A stretch of 64,000 bases of DNA from Nectonema munidae. Taxonomy: Eukaryota > Nematomorpha > Nectonematoida > Nectonematidae. The position numbers and the translations under genes are program-made. Numbering within the stretch: position 1 is the first letter of the stretch; each line of letters starts with the position of its first letter. The notes under the pieces were generated by a model. That model searched no databases, had not been told where the DNA came from, and saw only the letters and a program-made list of their open reading frames with translations. The DNA lies in the NCBI GenBank assembly GCA_030549495.1, contig JAUIRK010000497.1:62001-126000 (forward strand). Reading direction: 5' to 3'. Below are positions 11,230-21,949 of this stretch, piece after piece.

Positions 11230-11700
11230 GAAAAGTTTTTGGGGTAATCTGTTAAGAGACGGTCTTTGTTATAAAGTAATCAGACAGGTTTTTAAAATGT
11301 CTTTATACGTGTAGCCGTTTTATATGTATTTTGAGGCCAAAAAGTTTATTGACATTTATCCATGTTTTTAACAGGTTTTATCAAGTTTGATTGATGTTTT
11401 GAGATAGCAACAAAGTATTTTGTGTAAAATAAGTAATGCCAATATATTCATCGTAGCTGAAATGGGAGTTTATATTTATTGTGAGCTAGAAAAAAAAGCT
11501 TATTGAAATCTAACTCTATTTTTTACAGATTTTATCAAGTTTGATTGGTATTCGGAGATAGATGCATGGATTTTGCTTTAAAAAAGTATCCTAATAAATT
11601 CAGTGTACCTAAAAATGGCAGTTTACTCCCAATACCTATAATAATATTTTGACAGGTCCTCTCAACTTTGACTCATAAATACCAATTCTTCGTTAGAAAA
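11230..11700 (+). repeat. Tandem array C (2-3 units)
   Basis: TATCAAGTTTGATTGRT-type sites occur at about 11379 and 11531, 152 bp apart, each preceded by ACAGRTTTT and followed by GGAGATAG or GAGATAG. A third, weaker unit begins near 11655 (GACAGGTCCTCTCAACTTTG). Confidence 0.5.
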
Positions 11701-11945
11701 TGATGAAAAATGAATGCTGCTATTAAATTCCGCTTGCTTGAAATATATGGCAAAAAATTTTTATGTTCATATATTATTCAAAAGGTACACATAAGTTTAA
11801 CTTCTATATAGGTTCAAACGTTAACACTTAGCACACATATTTAGGAAAAGTCATAAAATTTCAACCCGATATCTTCGATACTTTTTGGAAGATAGGACTC
11901 TGAAATTAGCGCGAACAGATTCCGCCCCCTGCTTCATATAGAGGC

Positions 11946-12722
11946 ATTTAAAATTATGTAAATATAAAATTATACATTAAAACTAATGTGCATAAAAAAG
12001 TGAAAATCACGTAAAATACCGAATTGTAGAGCGAGTGGATGAAGCTTAGTATCAAATGCTCGGCCTTATATAATCAACTAAATAAAAGCCTTAACTGCTT
12101 CAGGCATCTTTGGTGTGAAGCGATGAAAAGAAACTTTCTTTGGTGATGATTAGCAGTTTGACTAGTGAGTTTGACACTTTGAGAAATTTTCAAGGAAAGT
12201 TTCGAAATGCTATTTATAGACATTGTTATGATAACTTTGAGTTATCTCAAAATGTTTCCATGATGCAGTAATGAATACTCCCCCAACATCCATTTCCCAT
12301 CTTAACAAGATTGATTATTATAAAAGCAAAGTAAATTAATATTTTCTTAAGTAAAAAGGCACAGTGTTAAGGAAGACAGTAATTTATTCTTCACGCATCC
12401 ATCATTTAGATAAATATTTGGAAGTTGGCAAAATGTGAGCAGCAGCTTTAGATACTCAGTTAAAATAAAAATAAAATAATTTCGCTGAAATAAAACGATA
12501 AACTGATGGCGGTATTCCTCTTTGCCAACTGCAATCAAAGTATGCGCTTGTGCTTCACAACTCATTTCTTTTCCAACTCAGTTTCCCATCTTTTTCCATA
12601 ATGGATCGACAGAAGATGGACTTCAAAAGACTAAGACCGCTGTGATCTACCTTTTGTTTCATTAGCGACTTTTTTCAAAGATAAACGTTTTGTGATGCAC
12701 GGATAAAGTATATTCGTATTTA
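11946..12722. other. Unassigned sequence with a lone TATA-like motif
   Basis: TATATAA at 12067-12073 with a downstream A+T-poor leader resembles a core promoter, but the first ATG downstream opens only a few codons. A minus-strand open frame at 12347-12565 has no motif. No gene is supported. Confidence 0.35.
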
Positions 12723-12751
12723 ATTCAGTCAAACCTGTTTAAGACAGTAAC

Positions 12752-13879
12752 CAGAGTACGACGGGGAGGTTAAATTTTTTTCGGGGCGGGGATCGGGGCG
12801 GGGCGGAGAATTTTTTTTACATAAAATTTTTTTGTTAAAAAACATTGAAAATATGGGATATATATAAAAACTATATTTTTTTTAAGTATATTATATATTT
12901 ATTGTCATAAAAAATTGACAAATAATTTTAAATTTTCATGTTTTTCTTAACAAAAATAAGTTCTTCAACTTTTTCAGGATTGAGTCTATTTCTTTTTGCT
13001 GTTACAATATTTGAGCCACAGCTGAATAGCATCTTTCAGACTGCGCGTTGCTTGCTGGTAGTTCAAATATTTTTTTGCCAAAGAACTGAGTAGTGGCATG
13101 CATTGATTATTTTGAGCCCACCAATACAAAATATCTTCGTTTTTCGAGGCGTCATCTAATTTCTCGTAAAGCAACATTTCATTCGTTACTTCACTCTGAT
13201 CTTGGTCGATATTTTTATCACTGTAGACTCAATTTGCTTGTAGGCGATAATCCATTTTCTTCATCTTTATTTTTAGAAGATGAACTTGGGCCAACTTTCT
13301 GAGATGTACTTTCAAAAAATTCATTGATTTTTAGCTTCAAATCATTCAAAACACCAAAGTGTTTCAAATGAATGCCCTTGAGTCTAAGATCAAGATAGTT
13401 GGCCATTTTGTTTTCGAAAATAGAACACACTTTCAGGAAATCTTTTTTTCATTGAATCTTCAATATAAAATTCAATGAATATTTATATAAAATATCTAAT
13501 TTTATATAAACAAAAAATGAAGAAGAACATTGCTGAAAAAGTTAAGAAAAAAAAATAATGAGATGCTTGAAATTTCAATTTTTTTTGTATTTGATGAATC
13601 CGAAAAATCAAAAAGTATAAAATTGCCAGAAATTGAAAAAATAAAAGATTTTGGAAAAATCAATAAAAAGTAATGAAAATATAATTTTTTTATAATTTGC
13701 ATATTTAGAAGTACTTAAACTGAAAAAATATTTAACAACCCTAAATATTATCTAAAGTAAAGAATGCGAATAGTTGAATAATTTTAAAAACTATTACCCC
13801 AACTTCGGGGAAAGTTTAACCCGAGGGGAACGGGGAGCATGTATCCCCGCGGGGAAAGGGGAAGTTCCGTCCTTCTCTG
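12752..13879 (-). mobile_element. hAT transposon inserted in the Tigger left terminus
   Basis: A perfect 8-bp target duplication, ACAGTAAC (12744-12751 and 13880-13887), flanks inverted ends CAGAGTACGACGG and, in reverse, CAGAGAAGGACGG. Both ends are unusually G-rich (GGGGCGGGGATCGGGGCGGG near 12783; GGGG/CCCC runs near 13800-13865). The minus strand encodes hAT dimerisation-domain pieces: EDILYWWAQNNQCMPLLSSL then, in another frame, LPASNAQSERCYS and TAKRNRLNPEKVEELIF. The N-terminal and most catalytic sequence is missing, so the 1128-bp copy is an internally deleted, frame-broken relic. Confidence 0.85.
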
Positions 13880-14038
13880 ACAGTAACCCTTGGGGCGGTT
13901 TTATCAAGGTTCACCTTCAGTATCTGAAAAATTTATCATAGAAAATTGAATTGACACAATTTCGAAAAAATCCATTTATGAATAAAAACATTTATTAGAA
14001 TATAACAGGAAAAACGCATAAAAACATTTAATTCATTA

Positions 14039-15788
14039 CACAGGTCTACAAAAAAAATTATTTTTTGGCGTTTTAGACTAATATTTGGGTGCTGAATCCA
14101 AATCTGTTTCAGATTTGTTCTATCACATTATGTTTTTATGCTATAGGTGCACCCCATTTTCTTAAATCTTAAAGTTTTGACTTCTAAATGTGTTAAGTAA
14201 TGGTGTATTTAAGCCATGATAATATTTTTTTTTCAATATGAATTTTTGAATATATATTGAAATATACAAGTTTTTTCTTTTTACGGCGCAACATAACGAC
14301 CTTTCATAAGAGTGTGTATCTGGCATACTCAGTACCACTTGGAGACGAAGACAAAAGTTAGGCTCCTCATAAAGTGTGCAAGTCTTGTCTAGAAACTTTA
14401 CGGTCATGGTCTCAAGGAAGCAAAGTTAAACTAAAGTTTGGTGTGCCCGTGGTTTGGAGACAACCCACTAATCACTTGGATAACTGTTATTTCTGCCTTG
14501 TCAAAGTAAAAGGTTTTAATAAGAAAAAGAAAGAGCATTTGCAATACCCAAGTATTCCTTCAGCCATTCGGCAAGTTCCACACAGTGAAGGAATACCTGT
14601 GCCTAAATTCAAAAGATTTACGACACAGATCTCAGTTCAACTTCTTCTTTTGAAGAGGAACTGACAGATATTTTTCAAACATATGATGCAGACGGGAAAA
14701 ACCTTCTCTATTTACCCATTCTGAGTTAAATGATCTGGTTAGGGATCTATATCTGTCAAAAAAAAGTCTGCAGAATTGTTGGCTTCAAGACTGTTAGAAA
14801 AACGAATGCTAGTACCTGGTACAAGTGTCTAGTTTTATCGCAACAGGGTAAAAGAACTGCGTATGTACTTTCATTCAGATGACCAGCTTGTTTATAGTAC
14901 CGATGTAAAAGGGCTACTACTCTCTATGGGACTACCGGCATATGATTCAAAAGATTGGAGGCTTTTTATCGATAGTTCATGGTTGGTTGATATGTGTTGA
15001 TCTCAAAATGATTAACCTTGTTTTCTATGCTACTGGGATAGTAGAGCTACTGAAGAACATTGGAAGAAAAAAGATTGGCCATTTAGACAGCGTTTAACAC
15101 CAAGAGATAAAAATACACATAAAACTTGGGGTAATGAAACAGTTTGTAAAAGCTCTTGATCACAATGGGCAATGGTTTAGTTGTATATGTTCAGCATTTC
15201 CAGGACTTAGTGAAAGAAAAAAAAGCCGAAATATTTGATAGACCTCAAATTAGAACGTTGATGAAAGATCATCATTTCCTTGCAACAATGACTAGAGAAG
15301 AGGTAAGAGCTTGGACTGCGTTTTGTAACGTCGTGCAAAATTTTCTCGGAAACAAGAAAACTGAAAACTATAAAGAAATTATTGAAGAGCTACTTGACAG
15401 CTTTAGGGGTCTTGGATGTAGAATGAGCATCAAGATTCATTACTTGCATAGCCATTTGGACAAGTTTCCAGAAAATTTTGAAGATGCTAGTGAAGAACAA
15501 GGGGAACGTTTTCATAAAGTTATTAAAACGATGGAAGAACGTTATCAGGGACTCAAGCATAATGGCAGATTATTGTTGGAGTTTAATGAGAGACAAGCCA
15601 GAAGTTGTATATCAGAGATCAGCTTAGAAAAAGGTCATTATATATATATAACATAAGCAAATTTTTTGAAAATCTCAAAAAGCTGATCTGATGGCAAAAA
15701 AACTGAATTCATATTTGAATTCTACGCCTAAAACTTGGTTAGAATCAGCTAAAAAAATCTTTAGCCAGAAAAATCGTGTTGACCTGTG
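14039..15788 (+). mobile_element. DNA transposon carrying a multicopy arthropod gene family
   Basis: The plus strand encodes a broken protein of a family I know as a multicopy, uncharacterised arthropod gene. Recognisable blocks: HKVCKSCLETLRSW, FGVPVVWRQPTNHLDNCYFC (about 14370-14500), CFLCYWDSRATEEHW (about 15015-15065), and 15156-15656 with FLGNKKTENYKEI, MSIKIHYLHSHLDKFPENF, SEEQGERFHK and MEERYQG. Cys pairs suggest zinc binding. Stops and frame changes interrupt it and a central segment is missing. The ends are inverted, CACAGGTCTAC and in reverse CACAGGTCAAC, with a 3-bp TTA duplication (14036-14038, 15789-15791). The CAC start and 3-bp duplication suggest a CACTA-like group; that assignment is inference. 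Confidence 0.7.
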
Positions 15789-15803
15789 TTATGTATAAAA
15801 AAT

Positions 15804-17332
15804 TCACTTTGTTTTAAAAAAGTTCGTGATGGTTGTTTGCTTTGTATATTTTTTCTTTCTTATGTTAATGGTAATATCTTGCATGTGGAAACAATGTTTT
15901 AGCATGTCACTGTTTCCTGTTTGCAAAGCAAATTGCTTACATATTTCTATGCACTCTTGGACTTGAGTTAAAGAAGGTGGCTTGAACGATTCTTCAACTG
16001 GCTCTTTATCATCGTCATCATCAACATCATCATCACCATCTGAGTCCTTTTCGTTATCATGAAGAATATCTGAAGCGGAGCGATCCCAGTCAATGGCATA
16101 ATTTGAGGTAGGAAGGTCATTATCAATGTGGTGAAGATTGTTGAATTGTAATCCAAATATTTCTTTGGAAAGACATAAAACTGATGAAGAAACCTGATTG
16201 GTTTCTTCGAAAACATCAACGTCAATCTCCGTGCTTTCCATATCTTATGTGTTTACATTCGCGAAAACCTCTGCAGTAAATCCAGCTCGAGCAAAACACT
16301 TATGAATAGTGGAGGAGGTCACTTCATTCCAAGCTTTATGGACCCAGTTGATAGCATCCAAACGAGAAATTTTTCGGAGAATTTCCGGGCCAGTGATGGA
16401 CTCATCTTTTGTAATGTTGTCACAAACAAACTGTAGCTGTCTGTCTCTGTATTTTAGCTTAATGGCCTGTATGATGCCTTGATCTATGGGATGAATAACT
16501 GATGTTGTGTTTGGTGGCAGAAAAACTAATTAACGCTAGTAAGTGTCACATGAGGGTGCGCAGGAGAATTGTCCAACAATAACAAGACTTCTCGCTTTTG
16601 ATTTTTCATTTGACAATCAAACTTTTTACTCAATTATCAAAGATTTCACATGTCATCCACAACTTTTTGTTTGACTTATATTTAACAGGAAGTGAATGTT
16701 TATCAATGTTTTTAAAACAACGAGGATTTTCCGATCACAAGTAAAGGAAATTTCTCTCCAGTCATTGAAGCAGATAAAGCAACGGTAATGCGGTCTTTGG
16801 ACTGTTTACCGCCATGTGTGTTATGCCCTTTAACATTAAATGATTTATTAAACTGATTGTTTCTGTAGAACAAGCCGGTTTCATCCATGTTAAAAATGTT
16901 TTTGGCTCATACCCAGCACAAATGGTAGAAAGCTTTTGTTTCCAATTACAAACAACACTTTTGTCTAAATTACTACTTTCCCCACACAGATCCAAACACA
17001 ATATTATGACGCTTTACAAACGCAGCCAACCAATCATTTGAATCACTAAATGAGCCGATACCGAGTTCCAAAGCAAATTTTAAAGCCTGCTTTTGTAACA
17101 AGGGTCCACTGACTTGTTCTCATCTAGTTGTAGAGTCTTGAAACCACTTTCAACTTAGTTCATTAACTTTTTCATTTCCTGTTTTTCGCAATTTACGTTT
17201 ACGATCGTTTGGAGCATTGTTTTGAAAAGCATGCAAAATTTCGGCTTTTCGCTTCATAATATTTTGAACTTGATCTTTGCTGACGCTGAATCCGCCAGCC
17301 ACTTTACGTGAAGACATTTTGATAGAAAACAA
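15804..17332 (-). pseudogene. Tigger/pogo-type transposase relic
   Basis: Reading leftward: 17332-17150 opens MFSIKMSSRKVAGGFSVSKD, matching the helix-turn-helix (centromere-binding-like) start with SKxQVQNIMK. About 17150-16770 holds FALELGIG, AFVKRHNIVF and, split over frames, ICAGYEP and FNMDETGLFY-like sequence with the first catalytic Asp. VLLLLDNSPAHP (about 16585) carries the second Asp. 16241-15804 is the acidic tail (DGDDDVDDDDDKEPVEE), a helical SLTQVQECIEICKQFA block and the terminal TTITNFF motif common in Tigger proteins. Several frame changes and stops separate the blocks, so it is not functional. Family length (about 500 residues) fits. Confidence 0.8.
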
Positions 17333-17938
17333 TTATTATGTGTTAGCTCTAAATAAAGCAAAAATATGTGATGAAGAAACTTTCATTCTAAGTCAAACAG
17401 TTGCCACGTAAATACGTATACATCATTAATTACAATTATTATAAATGCTACATGAATGACATAAGGCATATGCGTGTTAGTCGTATACATGAAATCTTAT
17501 TTTATCTACCACTCTACATGACTTGATACACATCGAAGATTACCGTTCATTGTTAAAAGTGATCAATCAAGTTGTACGCGTGTCAGTCATATATCATATG
17601 ATAAATTACATTTCAAGTTTAGTTGTAATTCACGCAACATCATTAGAAAATCTCTTTTTGTCATCTCAATAGTCAACTGATGCAAGATTTCATTTTCTAG
17701 TAATGTAGATAATAAATAAGGACGGCTAACAAAAAAGTGGACTAGTGTGGTGCGTGGCGTTCTTGTGCAAGTTTTTATTAAGATTCGGACTGCAATGTAG
17801 TGGCGCCTTGCGCCGTTACACAGGTGGTGCTCTTTTACAGGGTATTTTTAATGTAAATTTGATCGGAATAATAAGAAAGTGGGGCTTTAAAGAAGTGGTG
17901 GTCTTATAGAGGTGGCGTTTAGAGCAGGTTTGGTACGT

Positions 17939-18145
17939 ACAGTTTCGAACGCATAACACTTTATGTATTTAATTTTAATCATGGCTACTTTTTAGAAAAT
18001 ATCATCAAAATTTTGATTGATCAGAAATATATCTAATAAAATATTTCCTCAAATTTTACATAACATATATGTTTTTATACTAAATCGACCATGCTGATTT
18101 CATTTCTGGGCTCATTTTTACATTTAGGATGTGAAAATACCTCAC
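17939..18145 (-). repeat. Inverted fragment of the array-bearing element
   Basis: Read in reverse, this matches 23040-23245 of the better copy: the last array B unit (ATATGTTTTTATACTAAATC, GGGCTCATTTTTACATTTAG) and the following GTAGCCATGATTA and GTGTTATGCGTTC segments. The Tigger right end abuts it. Confidence 0.7.
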
Positions 18146-18429
18146 TGAAAATGTAAGTTAGTATCACTTACTACCTTAAAAACTGTACTGTCCAAAATTC
18201 TACTATTAACATAGTAACTACCCCAGTATAGTAAAGTCAACCAGTTGGCATAGTAAGATTTACTATTTTGCATAGTAAATAATCAATAGTAAAATTAATA
18301 TGTTTTTAATTTGTAAAGAAACTGTATTTAAACTTATGAATGATTTCCCTGTAGTACTAATTTCATAACTTTTCAAAAATGTTGATGATTCACTAAAAAT
18401 TAACGATATTGAAAATATTGATGATGAAA

Positions 18430-19260
18430 TGACAAAGATTTCAAAGGTTTTTGGTATTTTTACTTTTTTGAAATATATCTTTGAAATAACTATGTTTACT
18501 TTCAAACCTCAAGGTTTTATAATTAAATAAAGGGCCAACATGTGAGCACTGCCATGAATAATGCAAAACATAATGGAGTTTAGGAGTGATACGAGTGTTT
18601 GGAAATAAATTTCTGTACTCTATAAAAAATTCAATAATCAATTCTTCCATAAATTTTATATGTCCCGGATCTAACTTTAGTGAACAAATGAAAAGGATAG
18701 CATGAAGAAATTCAAGGTATGCCTTCCAATATTTATCATTTTCAGAAACTTTATCACCTATTTATCAAAGGAAAAAATCTAGAAAGGGTCGACATCTGAG
18801 TTGCTACTTGATTCACAACTACTTTGTTCTTTTTAATGAAAACAATGTTAGGTTTATCTGATTTATCAATACTATAAAATTTGAAAAAACTTATTCATTT
18901 GTTTAGCAATTCAACTGTAAAATATGGTTTTTTGGCAAAATATTTTAATTAAATTTTCATTATTTATTTGTTTTGATATTTTAATGATTTAATCTTCAAT
19001 AAAATCTTCTTTTTATGCGAATTGTCACAATGAATAAAACAAAATCTACAGTAATGAAAGACTTGAAAGATTGAGAGAAACCTGCTAAGGAATGTGCGTC
19101 AAAATTGTCTCCTATTACCGATGTAGCAACAACCTTAAAATGATATAGTTTATTATTTTTATATATCTCAATCCCATTTTCCTCAAGAAACTATAAATCA
19201 TCTAATAATGGGGCTAAAACACGAAATAACACAAATTTTTTGATTAAAATTTAATTTGAC
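18430..19260 (-). pseudogene. Fragment of a multicopy, probably transposon-encoded protein
   Basis: The minus strand encodes scattered blocks of a protein family found in many copies in animal genomes. Upstream (about 19210-19020): LEENGIEIYKNNKLYHFKVV, then GDNFDAHSLAGFSQSF. Downstream (about 18770-18441): KVSENDKYWKAYLEFLHAIL, ITPKLHYVLHY and LRFESKHSYFKDI. The last two match the conserved TPKHHFxVHY and MRxESKHxxFK motifs of that family. The blocks are separated by stops and by non-coding sequence. The enzymatic role is unknown; copy number and decay suggest a transposase or accessory protein. No terminal repeats were found; CATAGTAA motifs at 18200-18285 might belong to an end. Confidence 0.6.
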
Positions 19261-19715
19261 ATCAATACCAGTTGAATTATGTGAAGTTTGTAACGAAAGT
19301 TATAACTATTACATTATACAAAAATCAACTAAAAATATACACTTTTTGTTTTTGAGTTTCTGAAAAAGTTTTTTTTCTTATAAGTACTATTTTATCGATA
19401 AAAATTTTACTTTGATTATATAATTTATTAATTTAAATAATATCTCAAATCATACATTAAGAATTCGTGTTTTTAATTTCTAATTTGGCTCTATTTCAGA
19501 TTAATTAAAAAAATATTTTCAAATATACTTCAAATGCTTCTAAATTGAAAAAATTCATGCATACGTTACCTGACCGACCTGCATTAGAAGATACTTATCC
19601 TTAACTTTATAAAACGATTGTTGACTTTGCAACAGCAGAGGTAGGTACAGATGCCCGCAAAAGAATTGAGGTTTTGAATGCTTGCCACACCTTGCATGAC
19701 TTGCATGCAGCTCTA
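19261..19715. other. Unassigned A+T-rich sequence
   Basis: No gene or repeat recognised before the TTAA at 19716-19719. Confidence 0.4.
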
Positions 19716-19839
19716 TTAACCCTATTAGTGCTGGGCAAAGTTTGTCCGCTCAAGTGCTGGGGGGGGCGTAAAGTGCCCCCCCCCCTATTTTTCTCAGATT
19801 TAATAAGTTTTTATAAATATTTTTAATGTTACATATATA

Positions 19840-21860
19840 TTTCAACTATGCTGAATTCAGTGGTGATGTCCATTTTTTTTTCAAAATCAATCAAACCTGT
19901 CAAAAAATTGATTTATATTTGACAGCTCATCTCAAAAAGGAACTTTTTATTTAAATAATTATATAAAGTTTTTTACGCATGTATACCCATTTTCAAATAT
20001 GCTGAATTCAGTGGTGATATTCATTTTTTATGAAAATCAATCAAACCTGTCAAAAAATTGATCTAAATGTGACATCCCATCTCAAAAAGGAACTTTTTAT
20101 CTAAATACCGTAAAGTTCGGCTTATAAAACCCCTCGGCGTATAAGACCTCCCTAAATAACATAAAGTAAAAAATTGAATTATACTTATTTTCGGCGTATA
20201 AGACCTCCCTAAATAACATAAAGTAAAAAATTGAATTATACTTATTTTCGGCGTATAAGAGCCGGTAACAAAAATACAAAAATTTAAAAAACGTATCTAC
20301 TAATATCTTTTTAATTTACAAAAAATTGCCTATATTTAAGAAAATATATCGAAAAAATTAACTTGCAACAAAACATTTTCAAAACAAAATTTATTAATTT
20401 AAAAAACACCACTCAGCAAAGACTATCTTCTGAGAAACAGTTCGATTTCCAACCATACCAAAATAGATCGGTGTTTCGTCCATATTTCCAATATTTGAAA
20501 GTGGATAGTTATATTCTTTGCGTTTATTTATTATAAATTTTTGAAAGTGTAAAACTTTATTTTGACTTCTAATTACAAAGCCATTTCTCTTCATAAATCT
20601 ATAGCACCATGATTTGGTAGCTTTAAAATTTTTTTGCTATGTCTTGATTTAATTTTGCCCATGAAGAGCAAAAATGCGAATTTGATTTTGGGTTACAACA
20701 TAACCATTTTGACGCTTCTCTTTAATCATATTCGAAACATTTTCTTCCAAGATGGGCTAATGCGCTTTTCCACTTCTCATTGCGCATTTTCTACGAGGTA
20801 ATTTCTTTAAAATATTTTCTTTACTTTTCCAATCTCTTACCATTTTAGTAGTAATATTGAATTTTCTTGCCGTAGCATGAATGGAGTTTTCGATAGAAAA
20901 ATCAATCACTTTAAGTTTATAACCTGTTTCATAATATCTTCTTTGAGAGAAAACCATTTAAATAAAATATTGCTTAAACTTGAGTAAAAAAACTAGGATA
21001 AAAAAATTATGAAAAAAAATTATGTAAAATATTTTATATACAAAAAATATTACAAAAGTTTCTAAAAAAAATTTTATTAATAAAAAATATTAAGGATAAT
21101 TTAAAACCGTACTAATTAAAAAAAAATTTTTTTTATAATTTTTTAAACTAAGATTTTTTACTTTGGCGTATAAGACCCTCTCTTAATTTTAAGACTGATA
21201 TTTAGCTATGAAAAGGGGTCTTATAAGCCGAACTTTACTGTAAGTATATAAAGTTTTTTACACATGTATACCCATTTTCAAATATGCTGAATTCAGTGGT
21301 GATATTCATTTTTTATGAAAATCAATCAAACCTATCAAAAAATTGATCTAAATGTGACAGTTCATCTCAAAAAGGAACTTTTTATCAAAATAAGTATATA
21401 AAGTTTTTTACACATGTATACCCATTTTCAAATATGCTGAATTCAGTGGGGATATTCATTTTTTTATAAAAATCAATCAAAACTTTCAAAAAATTGATTT
21501 ATCCCAAAAAGAAAGGATCAGGCACGGTTTTTTAAATTAGAGAATTACGTTTAATAGAAAGTATAGGAAGGTTATGAAATTTACCGTGCATGGAATTTTA
21601 CACACTTATACCCATTTTCAAGTAGGCTGTGTTTACTGGTTATATTCCTTTTTTTTTTATAAATATTAGTCAAACCTGACAAAATAATTTAAATATGACA
21701 GCCCATGTCAAAATTAAAATTTTAATTCTTTTAAAGTTTTTTATACATTTCAAGTATGCAGAATTTAATGGTAATGTTCATTTTTTATGAAACAAATAAA
21801 ACCTGTCAAAAAATCGATTAAACCTGTAAATCAATGTCAAATATATAAACATAAAAATAA
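19840..21860 (+). repeat. Tandem array A, ~150-bp period, interrupted
   Basis: TGCTGAATTCAGTGGTGATR sites lie at 19853, 20004, 21289 and 21439. With the 1135-bp pogo insertion and its TA removed, the spacings are 151, 150 and 150 bp. Two degenerate units follow near 21627 and 21760, the first with extra sequence (about 21500-21595). Each unit also has ATCAATCAAACCTGTCAAAA and AAAGTTTTTTACACATGTAT. Confidence 0.85.
20108..21240 (-). mobile_element. pogo-like transposon inserted in array A
   Basis: The inverted ends are CCGTAAAGTTCGGCTTATAA on the left and, in reverse, CAGTAAAGTTCGGCTTATAA on the right, followed by ACCCC/GACCCC. TA duplications flank them (20106-20107, 21241-21242). The minus strand encodes a Brinker/pogo-type DNA-binding domain at 20957-20757 (YYETGYKLKVIDFSIEN, ATARKFNITTKMVRDWKSKE) and the start of the catalytic domain at 20594-20394 (YPLSNIGNMDETPIYF, with the first Asp). 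The rest of the catalytic domain is missing, so the 1133-bp copy is non-autonomous. A 57-bp segment beginning CGGCGTATAAGACC is repeated in tandem at 20135-20248. Confidence 0.85.
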
Positions 21861-21949
21861 CTTCTACTTGCAGTATTTCTCTGGTAATTATTTTCTTAAT
21901 TTATTTAATAAACCAATAAATTTCAAAAATATTTCTATTGACATTAAAC

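Larger units (their letters stand above)
8995..11945 (+). mobile_element. TTAA-type array-bearing element, older copy
   Basis: The left end, TTAA then CACTATTAGTGATGG (8991 on), matches the left end of the better copy at 19720 (CCCTATTAGTGCTGGG). The next ~60 bp also match (CTCAGAT, TTTTTATAAATATTTT). Then come array A (9060-9560), a spacer ending ATTATTTTCTTAATTTATTT, an 850-bp segment not present in the better copy, array B (10500-11110) and a third array C (11230-11700). The right end is eroded: CCGCCCCCTGC near 11922-11932 may equal CGCCCCCAGC of the other copy, followed by a TTAA-containing stretch near 11947. No transposase gene. The right boundary is uncertain by tens of bases. Confidence 0.65.
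12723..17938 (-). mobile_element. Tigger/pogo-like DNA transposon with two nested insertions
   Basis: The transposase relic at 15804-17332 is read on the minus strand. The left end (about 12725) reads CAGTCAAACCTGTTTAAGAC; once the inserted hAT is skipped it continues CCTTGGGGCGG. The right end, in reverse, reads CGTACCAAACCTGCTCTAAA, so both share AAACCTG and look like Tigger termini (pogo family, Tc1/mariner superfamily). Two younger transposons sit inside it, at 12752-13879 and 14039-15788, so it is the oldest of the three. TA duplications at the outer ends are not clean, so the boundaries are good to a few bases only. Confidence 0.65.

Noticed and set aside
8995-11700. Regularly spaced repeats as a CRISPR-like array
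   Set aside because: Units are ~150 bp and wholly repetitive with no short repeat/unique spacer pattern; the DNA is eukaryotic.
12347-12565. 72-codon minus-strand frame
   Set aside because: No motif, no splice sites and no family resemblance.
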